From NCBI GenBank assembly GCA_017387515.1, contig JAFOFC010000027.1:1-43919 (forward strand): a stretch of 43,919 nucleotides of DNA, written 5' to 3'. The notes beneath the pieces were generated by a model. That model was not told the origin of the DNA. It ran no database searches and saw only the letters and a program-made list of their open reading frames with translations. Source of the DNA: Paludibacteraceae bacterium. Lineage in GTDB: Bacteria > Bacteroidota > Bacteroidia > Bacteroidales > Paludibacteraceae. The translations under genes and the position numbers were made by a program. Shown here in pieces: positions 25,706-33,520 of the stretch (positions are counted from its first letter, which is position 1; the number at the start of each line of letters is the position of its first letter).

Positions 25706-25828
25706 TCGGGTACTTGAATATTTCTTTTGCGACTCGGCATAATCAATGCTGGGCACTTCGACAAGCTCAGTGACCGCATTGTTTCTGCTCTCGCTGCTCA
25801 AGAAACTCGACAGGCTCAGTGACCGAAT
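25706..25828. repeat. Dispersed intergenic repeat, copy B (upstream of the SUI1 gene)
   Basis: 123 bp, near-identical to 13101-13222. The stem CAATGC (25744-25749)/GCATTG (25776-25781) encloses CACTTCGACAAGCTCAGTG. On the minus strand its flanks read GCGAGAGCAGAA and TATGCCGA, so it is a version of the small hairpin element whose loop has been replaced or enlarged by the TTCGACAAGCTCAG core. As in copy A, the words accgattcgtcaataa follow it shortly before the next gene. Confidence 0.88.
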
Positions 25829-25858
25829 AGGATCGATTCACCGATTCGTCAATAAAAT

Positions 25859-25890
25859 TTTGCCATTACTCTCGGTTTGTATTATCTTTG
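25859..25890 (+). promoter_or_regulatory. Bacteroidetes-type promoter, 4 nt from the SUI1 start codon
   Basis: TTTG (25859-25862), 20 nt, TATCTTTG (25883-25890), AAGC, ATG. A consensus promoter so close to the start codon predicts a leaderless or nearly leaderless transcript. Confidence 0.8.
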
Positions 25891-25894
25891 AAGC

Positions 25895-26221
25895 ATGGAT
25901 TGGAAAGATGCATTGGGTGCTTTGTATGATGCAAGCCCCGAAGAAGAAAAAATAGCGTTGCAAGAGCAAGAAGAAACAACCGCACCTACTAAAAAACAGC
26001 ATTTTTGTTTGCAGTTTCAGCGCCGAAACGGCAAGCCTGCTACTTTAATAACGGGTTTTGAGGGGTCTGACGACGAACTTAAGGAGTTGGCTAAACAACT
26101 AAAAGTTACCTTGGGTGTGGGTGGTTCGGCTCGTGGTGGCGAAATTTTAATGCAAGGCGATGTGCGCGATAAAGTGCGCACATGGTTGCGTAATCAAGGA
26201 CATCAAGTAAAAGGCGGATAA
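25895..26221 (+). CDS. SUI1/eIF1-like translation factor (YciH family)
   Basis: 108 residues from the ATG at 25895 (MDWKDALGALYDASPEEEK). A charged N-terminal arm precedes the SUI1 domain: LQFQRRNGKPATLITGFEG, DDELKELAKQLKVTLGVGGS and EILMQGDVRDKVRTWL. The family is related to eIF1; bacterial YciH is thought to affect start-site selection or stress translation, not firmly established. The start is fixed by homologous N-termini (M-x-WK) and by the promoter ending 4 nt before it. It is followed after 1 nt by the AddA-like helicase gene. Confidence 0.92.
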   Translation: MDWKDALGALYDASPEEEKIALQEQEETTAPTKKQHFCLQFQRRNGKPATLITGFEGSDDELKELAKQLKVTLGVGGSARGGEILMQGDVRDKVRTWLRNQGHQVKGG

Positions 26222-26222
26222 C

Positions 26223-29200
26223 ATGAGTGTAGATGTATATAAAGCGTCGGCTGGTTCTGGTAAAACCTTTACGCTTACCCAAAAGTATTTGGGGTTGTTA
26301 AAGAAAAAACACCATAGGCACATTTTGGCGGTTACTTTTACTAACAAAGCAACTACCGAAATGAAGGAACGTATTATCGAAACCTTATCGAAAATAGTGG
26401 ATAATGAGGCCAAAGATGCCGAAAATGAGGCTAAATTTACGTCCCAAGAGGCTCAACAACTTTTGGCAAATTTGTTACACGATTATTCGCATTTTAATGT
26501 ATCGACCATTGATGGGTTTTACCAACAAATTATGCGCAGTTTTGTGCGTGAGTTGGGCTTGTATGGGTCGTACACGTTGGCGCTCGATAACAAGGAAGTG
26601 ATTGCCAAGGCTGTAGAAGAACTTACCTTTTCGCTGCAACGTGACGAAAGCCAGCATTTATACGATTGGTTGTTAACGCGTGCTAAAGAAAAAATTAGAG
26701 AAGGCGAAAGTTGGCAGTACCAAACTGAATTATCAAAACTGGCAGAACAATTGTTTAGAGAGGATGTGGCCGAAGCCTTAAGTATGTTGCGATCACTGCC
26801 CAACGCAAAGGGTCAAATTGATGCGTTTAGAAAGGAACTGATAGCCAATAAGAAAGGCATTTTGCGGCAAATACACGATGAAATAGCTGCTTTAAAGGCT
26901 ATATTTAAGCAAGCGAACTTTGACCATAGCATCAAGGGTAATTCTAGCAATGGTGTCTTAATGCAACTAGATACCAAGGTGTCTAACGATAAATGGCCTA
27001 CATTTACCGATTCCTTTATCAAATTAACGTTAGGAACAGAAGGTTCCGCACGTGCTGCATTTACTAAAACTAAAGCTAATGATGTTCTTTATGCACAATT
27101 GGATGCGCTTGGTTTTTCGCAAGCTTTGGGGCAATTGGGTAGTGTGCTAAGTAATCGTAAAGGTACTTTCAATGCCATTGATGCCATTTTAGTCCCCATT
27201 GATTTATTGCCCGTTTTGCTAGATTTGGAGCAAATTATTCATCGTTATTTGAAAGAGAATAATATGGTAATGCTTTCGCAAGTAAACGGCTTTTTGCACA
27301 ACATGATAGGTGAGTGCGATACCCCTTTTATCTACGAAAAAATGGGTAATTATTTGCATCACTACATGCTTGACGAATTTCAGGATACTTCTATTCTTCA
27401 GTGGAGTAATTTTAAGCCCCTTATATCAGAAAGTTTAGGCCAAGGTAATAATAACCTGATAGTGGGCGATATTAAACAAAGTATTTACCGTTGGCGTAAT
27501 TCGGATTGGCGCATTTTGGCCAATATCGACCAAGATTTTACACCACAATATACGGTAAATCATTATCCTGCTCTTATGCCAGGACAGGACACCAAACCTG
27601 CCACGACTAATTGGCGTAGTTACAAGGATATTGTTACGTTTAACAACGCATTTTTTACCCAATTCCCATTGCTGTTTAAAACGATAGATGGGGCTGAAAT
27701 GTTGTTGGATGCTTACCAAGATGTGGTGCAAAATGTGTCGCCCAAACACCAAGACAAACAAGGTTTGGTGCAAATAAAGTGGGTAAATGCCGAGGGAACC
27801 TCTAACATAGATAAATACGGCGTTTGGTTGCGAGAACAGCTTATAGAGACCATAAAGCAAGTGTTGGACCATGGTTATTTGTATAAGGATATTGCCATGT
27901 TGGTGGAAAAAAACAAAGAAGGATCGTTATTGGCTAGCTGGTTACTAGAAGAGAATATCCCTGTTATATCGTCCGAATCGTTGCTACTATCGCAGTCGCC
28001 TGCGGTGCGCTTGTTGGTGGCGGTGATTCGTTTGTCGTGTTCTACGCAGCCCGAAGTGGACGCGCGTGTTTTGAGCATGATTCGCAATGTGTCTGATGAA
28101 GAAAATAAAGCCTTGGTAGATGCCATGCAATTGCCATTGTTCCAGGCTATAGAGAGCTACATTCAAATTTTTAAGCTGAATGAATCGGACCAAAATTCGG
28201 CCTACTTGCAGGCATTTCAGGATATGGTGAGCGGCTTTGCCGACCATAATTACCCAGATGCACAAACGTTTATTCAGTGGTGGGATAGAAATGGGTTTAA
28301 AACTAAACTTCCTGCTAATGAGCAACTAAATGCGGTGCAAATCATAACCATTCACGGCTCAAAAGGATTGGCTTATCCTATTGTTATGATGCCATTTTGT
28401 TTGGGCAATGTTTATAAAAAAGAAGACCAAGCTAATCTATTATGGTGCAAAACAAAAGGTACCGAGTTTACTTCTTTGCCTGTAGTGCCTATCTATAGCA
28501 AAAAAATCTTGTTGGAAACTAATCCTGTTTTTGCTCAAGCTTATAGAGAAGAACACTTGTACGAAACCATCGATTTTGTAAACAAATGGTATGTGGGATT
28601 TACCCGTGCCGAGCATGCATTGTATGTGTTCTCTAAAAAGGAAAAAGGTGAAGAGTTAAAGAAAGGAATGGCTTTATACCAAATAGCCAAGCAAATTACC
28701 GATACCTTGCAAGAAGAGTTGTCTGTACAGTGGACAGAGGACCAACTGGTAGAAACCATGACGGTGGGTGCATTGCCCGATAAACCGCAAGACAAGAAAG
28801 AAGAAGAAAAAAAGAGTGATACAATCTCGTTGCCCTATTACTCTAAATCTTTTAAAGATAAGAGTTTGCGTTTACGCCTTAAAGCGAAAAGCTCGGAACA
28901 ACAACGTTGGGGTAGCACGTTGCACCAATTGTTGCAATTTATTGTAACAGCAGACGACTTAGAAAAAGCGTTGGCTAAAACCATTCGTATGGGCATGATT
29001 TTACCCGAAAAGGTAGACGACGCCCGTAAAGAACTGCTAGAAATTTTGTCGCACCCACAGGCCAAAACTTGGTTTGATGGTTCGTATAGTGCTGTATGGA
29101 ACGAACGTAGCATTATTACGCATACCAAGAAAAAAAGCAAGCAAAATGCCATGTATCGTCCCGACCGTTTGTTGGTAAAAGGCGATACTATCGTGGTAGT

Positions 29201-29348
29201 TGATTATAAATTTGGCGATGAACACGATTCGTACCAACGACAAATTAAAAATTACATGCAGTTGTTGGCCGATATGGGCAGATGGAATAACATAGAAGGT
29301 TATTTGTATTACCACAAAACGGGTAAGGTAGAGTTAGTCTCTATCTAA
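26223..29348 (+). CDS. AddA/RecB-type UvrD helicase-nuclease
   Basis: 1041 residues, shorter than typical AddA (about 1200). Superfamily 1 helicase motif I is ASAGSGKT (8-15), motif Ia AVTFTNKAT, motif II LDEFQDTS (383-390, DEFQ instead of DExx variants), motif III GDIKQSIYRWR, motif V ITIHGSKGLAYPIVMMP and motif VI YVGFTRAEHALYV. The C-terminus has a PD-(D/E)XK nuclease: YRPDRLLV, then VDYKFG with Asp994 and Lys996, and QIKNYMQLL. Such proteins pair with an AddB partner in double-strand break end resection; no addB is adjacent, only the SUI1-like gene 1 nt upstream. The 3' end overlaps convergent trmN6 by 15 bp. Confidence 0.92.
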   Translation: MSVDVYKASAGSGKTFTLTQKYLGLLKKKHHRHILAVTFTNKATTEMKERIIETLSKIVDNEAKDAENEAKFTSQEAQQLLANLLHDYSHFNVSTIDGFYQQIMRSFVRELGLYGSYTLALDNKEVIAKAVEELTFSLQRDESQHLYDWLLTRAKEKIREGESWQYQTELSKLAEQLFREDVAEALSMLRSLPNAKGQIDAFRKELIANKKGILRQIHDEIAALKAIFKQANFDHSIKGNSSNGVLMQLDTKVSNDKWPTFTDSFIKLTLGTEGSARAAFTKTKANDVLYAQLDALGFSQALGQLGSVLSNRKGTFNAIDAILVPIDLLPVLLDLEQIIHRYLKENNMVMLSQVNGFLHNMIGECDTPFIYEKMGNYLHHYMLDEFQDTSILQWSNFKPLISESLGQGNNNLIVGDIKQSIYRWRNSDWRILANIDQDFTPQYTVNHYPALMPGQDTKPATTNWRSYKDIVTFNNAFFTQFPLLFKTIDGAEMLLDAYQDVVQNVSPKHQDKQGLVQIKWVNAEGTSNIDKYGVWLREQLIETIKQVLDHGYLYKDIAMLVEKNKEGSLLASWLLEENIPVISSESLLLSQSPAVRLLVAVIRLSCSTQPEVDARVLSMIRNVSDEENKALVDAMQLPLFQAIESYIQIFKLNESDQNSAYLQAFQDMVSGFADHNYPDAQTFIQWWDRNGFKTKLPANEQLNAVQIITIHGSKGLAYPIVMMPFCLGNVYKKEDQANLLWCKTKGTEFTSLPVVPIYSKKILLETNPVFAQAYREEHLYETIDFVNKWYVGFTRAEHALYVFSKKEKGEELKKGMALYQIAKQITDTLQEELSVQWTEDQLVETMTVGALPDKPQDKKEEEKKSDTISLPYYSKSFKDKSLRLRLKAKSSEQQRWGSTLHQLLQFIVTADDLEKALAKTIRMGMILPEKVDDARKELLEILSHPQAKTWFDGSYSAVWNERSIITHTKKKSKQNAMYRPDRLLVKGDTIVVVDYKFGDEHDSYQRQIKNYMQLLADMGRWNNIEGYLYYHKTGKVELVSI

Positions 29349-30032
29349 ATAAAAAGGAGCGGTTAATTGAGCAAAGGCATCGGTGTACTGGTGTCTTTGC
29401 TCTTTTTCTATAACAAGGTGTTCTTGGTGTGTTGTGGTTTGGGTGCGAGTAAATCCCATAACAATGCGTTTGGCTGGTTTCTCTGCACGGGGGTGTACAT
29501 GAATAAGGCGATAAGGGTATAGTCCTTTTTCTTGCGCTAGTTGGCAAAAGTTTGTTTGCTCGTCCGCTGGCAATATTACCCAAAATTTTCCTGCTGGCGA
29601 TAGTAACCTATCTACGCCTTCTACTAGTTCGTTAAACGATAAACTATCGGTATGGCGGGCGGTGGTGCGCTCTGCCTTTGGCGCTTTTAGCGAGTTTACA
29701 AAATAGGGTGGATTGCTTACAATCAGGTTGTATGGCTGGTTGGCGGTGTAGGTTTGCAACGCAGCACAGTGTACCCTAATCTGTGGCCATGGGCTTTGTG
29801 CTACGTTTTCTGCGGCTTGCTTGGCTGCTTTGCTGTCAATTTCTATGGCATCAATGCTCATGCTAGGGTTGCGTTGAGCCAACATTAAGGCTACAAGACC
29901 TGTTCCTGTGCCTATGTCTAGCAGGTGGGTGGCTGCTGTTACATCGGCAAGTACCCCTAATAAGACGCCATCGGTGCCCACTTTCATGGCACAAGCATCT
30001 TGGTGAATGGTAAACTGCTTAAAACTAAACAT
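29334..30032 (-). CDS. trmN6: tRNA1(Val) (adenine(37)-N6)-methyltransferase
   Basis: 232 residues, the YfiC/TrmN6 size. SAM-binding motif I is LLDIGTGTGLVALML (about 37-51), the acidic SAM contact is in AIEID (62-66), and the catalytic motif IV NPPY is at 107-110. N-terminal FKQFTIHQDACAMKVGTDGVLLG is typical of the family. It methylates A37 of tRNA(Val). The gene abuts the upstream CrtI-like gene with no spacer and overlaps the end of the helicase gene by 15 bp. Confidence 0.93.
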   Translation of the reverse strand: MFSFKQFTIHQDACAMKVGTDGVLLGVLADVTAATHLLDIGTGTGLVALMLAQRNPSMSIDAIEIDSKAAKQAAENVAQSPWPQIRVHCAALQTYTANQPYNLIVSNPPYFVNSLKAPKAERTTARHTDSLSFNELVEGVDRLLSPAGKFWVILPADEQTNFCQLAQEKGLYPYRLIHVHPRAEKPAKRIVMGFTRTQTTTHQEHLVIEKEQRHQYTDAFAQLTAPFYLDRD

Positions 30033-31529
30033 TTAGCCTTGGTTAAATGGAATTCCTTCTGACTTGCACAAGCGTTGAATGGTAAATCTACCTGTAACGG
30101 CAGCGTTGGGAAGCCCGCCTGGAGGTTGTAACCATTGTCCGCTAAGGTATAAATTAGATAGTCCCTTAATGCGGCCTTTGTGCGATTTTTTAGGAGCATA
30201 GGGGGTTAAAATAAAACTCATATAAGAACCTTTGTATGCTCCGCAGAAGCGATAAAAACTGTAGGGAGATACGGTTTCAATTACCTCTATTTTACCTTTA
30301 AAAACGGGGAATTGAGTTTCTAAGCGTTCTACAATTTGTTGGGCCAATCGGGCCTTTTCTTCTTTGTATTTTTCGGGGTAGCGTAGGTACAAATCTTCCC
30401 AACGTTCAAAATCGTCTTCGTATTGTACCAGTAAGGTTTGTAGCAGGTTTTTGCCTGCTGGCGAGAAACCTGGCTCGCTAGCAAAGTTTTTTAATAGGAT
30501 GTTTTTTTGTACCCTACCTACTGCCCAATAAGGATAGCAGTCAAACCAGGTGGTATCGCCCAAAAAAGAGGTGTCTGCATCTACCGCTAGGTAGGTGTTA
30601 AAACTGCTGTATACGGGATGTGCTTGCTTATTGCTATAGTGTTCCTTAAAGAATTTATCAATGTATTTAGGGTGCAACAATTGCTTAAAGGTAACGGCGG
30701 TATCGCATGCCGCTATGTAATAGTCGGCTGTGGCAGTGGTGCCATCACTAAAGGTAACCCCGCTGATGCATTTTTTGCCATAGGTAAATGCAACCGCCTT
30801 TTTGCGGGTATGAATGGTGCCTCCCAATGCTAAAAATTGGTCAATCATGCGGTGGGTTATGCCTTCGGAACCGCCTTTGGGAAGTGCACCATTGCCGCTG
30901 CAAAAAGTACCCAATACAAACAGCCAAGACGATACGTTGTAGGTATGTGGCATGTAGGCCAATATCATTTTTTGTAGCAAAGGATGTTTGAATCGTTTGG
31001 CATATTGTTGTAACGATATGCGCGATAATTTACCGTGAATTTTGCCAATGGGACGCAATTTTTTTAGCAGTTGCCAAAATTCTTTAATAGATAGTTGCTC
31101 AACTGGTTTTAAAGCAGGCATATCCATGCCTTTGTACACTTCTATTTGGTCTACAAACTCGTTAATAGCATCGGCATCTACGGGCGATAGTTGTAATAGA
31201 TCTTGGCGCAGACGATGGGTGTCTTGCCATAGATCAAGGCTTTCGCCCTCGCTTTCTAGGTGTAAGAACGATTCGTTTTGAATTACAGGAATATCATCGC
31301 CAAGCACGTGCAGTTCTTTCCAAACCTGGTGCATTTGGGTAGCCGGGTTGGTGCCCGTTAACCAATGCACGCAATTGTCTATGTGGTATCCTTTTCTTTT
31401 CCAACTGGTGCATTGTCCCCCTGCAAAAATATGTTGCTCGTAAATATCGCAGGCAAAGCCACTTTTTAGGGCATAAATACCAGCCGATAGACCAGCTACG
31501 CCTCCTCCTATGATGGCAATTTTTTTCAT
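30033..31529 (-). CDS. CrtI/CrtISO-like FAD-dependent oxidoreductase
   Basis: 498 residues. The N-terminal dinucleotide fold is KIAIIGGGVAGLSAGIYALKSG (GGGVAG, 8-13), followed by GGQCTSWKRKGYHIDNC. The C-terminal family signature is NLYLSGQWLQPPGGLPNAAVTGR. The layout matches the phytoene desaturase/carotenoid isomerase/all-trans-retinol saturase-like group. No crtB, crtE or other carotenoid gene is nearby, so the substrate is uncertain and the annotation stays general. It is sandwiched tightly between the DEAD-box gene (1 nt) and trmN6 (0 nt). Confidence 0.88.
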   Translation of the reverse strand: MKKIAIIGGGVAGLSAGIYALKSGFACDIYEQHIFAGGQCTSWKRKGYHIDNCVHWLTGTNPATQMHQVWKELHVLGDDIPVIQNESFLHLESEGESLDLWQDTHRLRQDLLQLSPVDADAINEFVDQIEVYKGMDMPALKPVEQLSIKEFWQLLKKLRPIGKIHGKLSRISLQQYAKRFKHPLLQKMILAYMPHTYNVSSWLFVLGTFCSGNGALPKGGSEGITHRMIDQFLALGGTIHTRKKAVAFTYGKKCISGVTFSDGTTATADYYIAACDTAVTFKQLLHPKYIDKFFKEHYSNKQAHPVYSSFNTYLAVDADTSFLGDTTWFDCYPYWAVGRVQKNILLKNFASEPGFSPAGKNLLQTLLVQYEDDFERWEDLYLRYPEKYKEEKARLAQQIVERLETQFPVFKGKIEVIETVSPYSFYRFCGAYKGSYMSFILTPYAPKKSHKGRIKGLSNLYLSGQWLQPPGGLPNAAVTGRFTIQRLCKSEGIPFNQG

Positions 31530-31530
31530 G

Positions 31531-32775
31531 TTATTTGTTGTCAGTTCGTTCTACGCTCTTTTTAGGACGTTTATTAAAACCTTTACGTGGGTATTTGCCA
31601 CGTGGGTGGCGCTTTTTAGGTTGTGGATGATAGGCAGGTGCCTCTCCTAGTTCTTCGGGCAGTGGTACTTTGCGTACTTCTTTTTCAATGAGTTTTTCGA
31701 TGGCACCAAACTTGTATTGTTCCTTTTCGGCAATAAACGTAATGGCAATGCCTTCGCCACCGGCGCGGGCAGTACGTCCTATGCGGTGTACGTAATCTTC
31801 GGCATCGTGTGGCACATCGTAGTTAATCACCATTTGAATGTCTTCAATGTCAATGCCTCTGGCAACAATATCGGTGGCAACCAAAATGTGAATGTGCCCA
31901 TTTTTAAAGTTACGCATCACGGTTTCGCGCTCGGCTTGTTCTAAATCGGAATGCATCGAGGCCACCTTTAGATGCATGCGTTTAAAGGTGTGGTATATTT
32001 CTTTTACCTTTTGTTTGGACGACGAAAAAACAATAACGCGCGTTAATGCTTGCGATGCAAAAATACCTTTTATTAATGCTAGTTTTTGGGCTTCGTAGCA
32101 AACGTAGGCCGATTGGTCTATCTTATCGGCAGGTTTTGAAGTGGCTAAGTGAATTTCTGCTGGTTGAATGAGTGTTTTGCGGGCTAACTCCCTAATTTTA
32201 GGTGCCATGGTAGCCGAAAAAAGCAAGGTTTGTTTTTGCTTAGGCAGGTACGATGCTATGCGCATAATGTCGTCAACAAACCCCATCTCTAACATGCGGT
32301 CGGCTTCGTCTAATACAAAAAATTGCACAAATGACATGTCTATCTTGCCCATGTTTAGGAGCGATATAAGCCTGCCTGGTGTAGCAATAACTACGTCTAC
32401 GCCGCTTCGCATGGCTTTTTCTTGTTGGCTAAAGATAGCGCCATCGCCCCCTCCGTATACGGCTACCGAGGTAACGGGCAAAAAATAGGCAAATGCATCC
32501 AGTTGTTGGTCTATTTGTAGCGCCAACTCGCGGGTGGGCACCATAATAAGCGCATTGATTTTATCTTCGGGGTGTTTGCGCTGGCACAGAATATTTAAAA
32601 TAGGAAGCAAATAGGCGGCGGTTTTACCCGTTCCTGTTTGTGCACAAGCAATGATGTCTTTTTTGTCTAATATTAGGGGGATAGCCTTTTCTTGAATGGG
32701 GGTAGCCTCTTTAAAATTCATGGCTTGCAACCCATCCAATAATTCGGCTTCTAAAGGTAAGTCGTTAAAATTCAC
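31531..32775 (-). CDS. DEAD-box RNA helicase (RhlE-like)
   Basis: 414 residues. Q motif FKEATPIQEKAIP, motif I AQTGTGKT (45-52), Ia PTRELALQ, II DEAD (156-159), III SAT, V ATDIVARGIDIE and VI HRIGRTARAG are all present. The basic C-terminal tail (PKKRHPRGKYPRKGFNKRPK) is typical of RNA-binding extensions in RhlE-type proteins. It unwinds RNA in ribosome assembly or decay. It starts 10 nt after the stop of the upstream outer-membrane gene, so it is probably in that transcript. Confidence 0.95.
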   Translation of the reverse strand: MNFNDLPLEAELLDGLQAMNFKEATPIQEKAIPLILDKKDIIACAQTGTGKTAAYLLPILNILCQRKHPEDKINALIMVPTRELALQIDQQLDAFAYFLPVTSVAVYGGGDGAIFSQQEKAMRSGVDVVIATPGRLISLLNMGKIDMSFVQFFVLDEADRMLEMGFVDDIMRIASYLPKQKQTLLFSATMAPKIRELARKTLIQPAEIHLATSKPADKIDQSAYVCYEAQKLALIKGIFASQALTRVIVFSSSKQKVKEIYHTFKRMHLKVASMHSDLEQAERETVMRNFKNGHIHILVATDIVARGIDIEDIQMVINYDVPHDAEDYVHRIGRTARAGGEGIAITFIAEKEQYKFGAIEKLIEKEVRKVPLPEELGEAPAYHPQPKKRHPRGKYPRKGFNKRPKKSVERTDNK

Positions 32776-32785
32776 GTTGCTTATT

Positions 32786-33442
32786 TTAGAACATGTAACC
32801 TATTGATAATGTAAAGCCACCGCTTCTTAGTTGGTCTTCGTCAGTAACTGCCATGTCGAACAAACCAAAGTCGTAGCCCACCATAAGGCGTGCTCCAAGG
32901 TATTCCGCACCAATGCCCACGTGCATAGATAGGTTAAAACGCGATAACTCGTGGTCAAACGCAATGTTACTTTCAGATTGCTCTACTTGTTCTTGATATA
33001 GGGGTAAGGTTAATGTGGTGGTAATTTGGTCGGTTAACCCGCAAGAGAAATGAGGCCCTACCTCCAGTAGTAACGTAGCATCGTTTTTTAATGGATATTG
33101 CCCCACAGCATACAGTGGAAATTGTAAATAATACAATCGAAGGGTTTCTTCTAGTACGTACTCGATGTCTTTAACAAAACTATGGTCGCCTGTGGCAAAA
33201 CCATTCATCGAAAAATATACACCCGATTGTAGTGAAAAATAATCAATAAATTCGTAGGCAACAGCTGGTCCTATAGAAAAACCGTGGATATTTCGGGTAG
33301 TGTAACGTTCTCCGTCAATGGTCCAAGTAGCCCCTGTATTATCGTAGCTAGCTCTAATGCCGTATCGCCAATCCGCATAGGTAGGTAGCGAAAAAAGTAG
33401 CGTAATGGCTACTATCGTTAGTCGTATAAATGCTTTTTTCAT
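32786..33442 (-). CDS. Outer-membrane beta-barrel protein (porin-like, OMP_b-brl_2 type)
   Basis: 218 residues. A signal peptide (MKKAFIRLTIVAITLLFSLPTYA) is followed by about eight amphipathic strands (GFSIGPAVAYEFIDYFSLQSGVYF; LSMHVGIGAEYLGARLMVGYDFGLF) ending in ...LSIGYMF with terminal Phe, the usual outer-membrane insertion signal. No specific role can be assigned. It is the first gene of the minus-strand run to trmN6, and its promoter is divergent from metH. Confidence 0.83.
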   Translation of the reverse strand: MKKAFIRLTIVAITLLFSLPTYADWRYGIRASYDNTGATWTIDGERYTTRNIHGFSIGPAVAYEFIDYFSLQSGVYFSMNGFATGDHSFVKDIEYVLEETLRLYYLQFPLYAVGQYPLKNDATLLLEVGPHFSCGLTDQITTTLTLPLYQEQVEQSESNIAFDHELSRFNLSMHVGIGAEYLGARLMVGYDFGLFDMAVTDEDQLRSGGFTLSIGYMF

Positions 33443-33461
33443 AGTGCTTTTTATTTCGGTA

Positions 33462-33469
33462 CAAATATA
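33462..33469 (-). promoter_or_regulatory. Candidate -7 box for the outer-membrane protein operon (TATATTTG)
   Basis: The minus strand reads TATATTTG 20 nt before the start codon. The -33 element is not evident. Confidence 0.5.
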
Positions 33470-33492
33470 GTGAAAATAATGGATAATTTGGA

Positions 33493-33500
33493 TATATTTG
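33493..33500 (+). promoter_or_regulatory. Candidate -7 box for metH-metF (TATATTTG)
   Basis: TATATTTG lies 20 nt before the metH ATG at 33521, leaving a leader of about 17 nt. That leaves no room for a cobalamin or SAM riboswitch in front of metH. Confidence 0.5.
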
Positions 33501-33520
33501 TCCTTTCTATAAAAAGTAGT

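Noticed and set aside
25598-25801. 67-residue minus-strand ORF in the 25.3-25.9 kb spacer
   Set aside because: It is built from repeat copy B and the GGACGCACG hairpin; no promoter or homology is apparent.
25398-25828. CRISPR array
   Set aside because: The repeats are few, imperfect, in both orientations and lack uniform spacers; no cas genes are in the window.
33443-33520. Cobalamin riboswitch ahead of metH
   Set aside because: Only 20 nt separate the -7 box and the ATG, and the divergent promoter occupies the rest.
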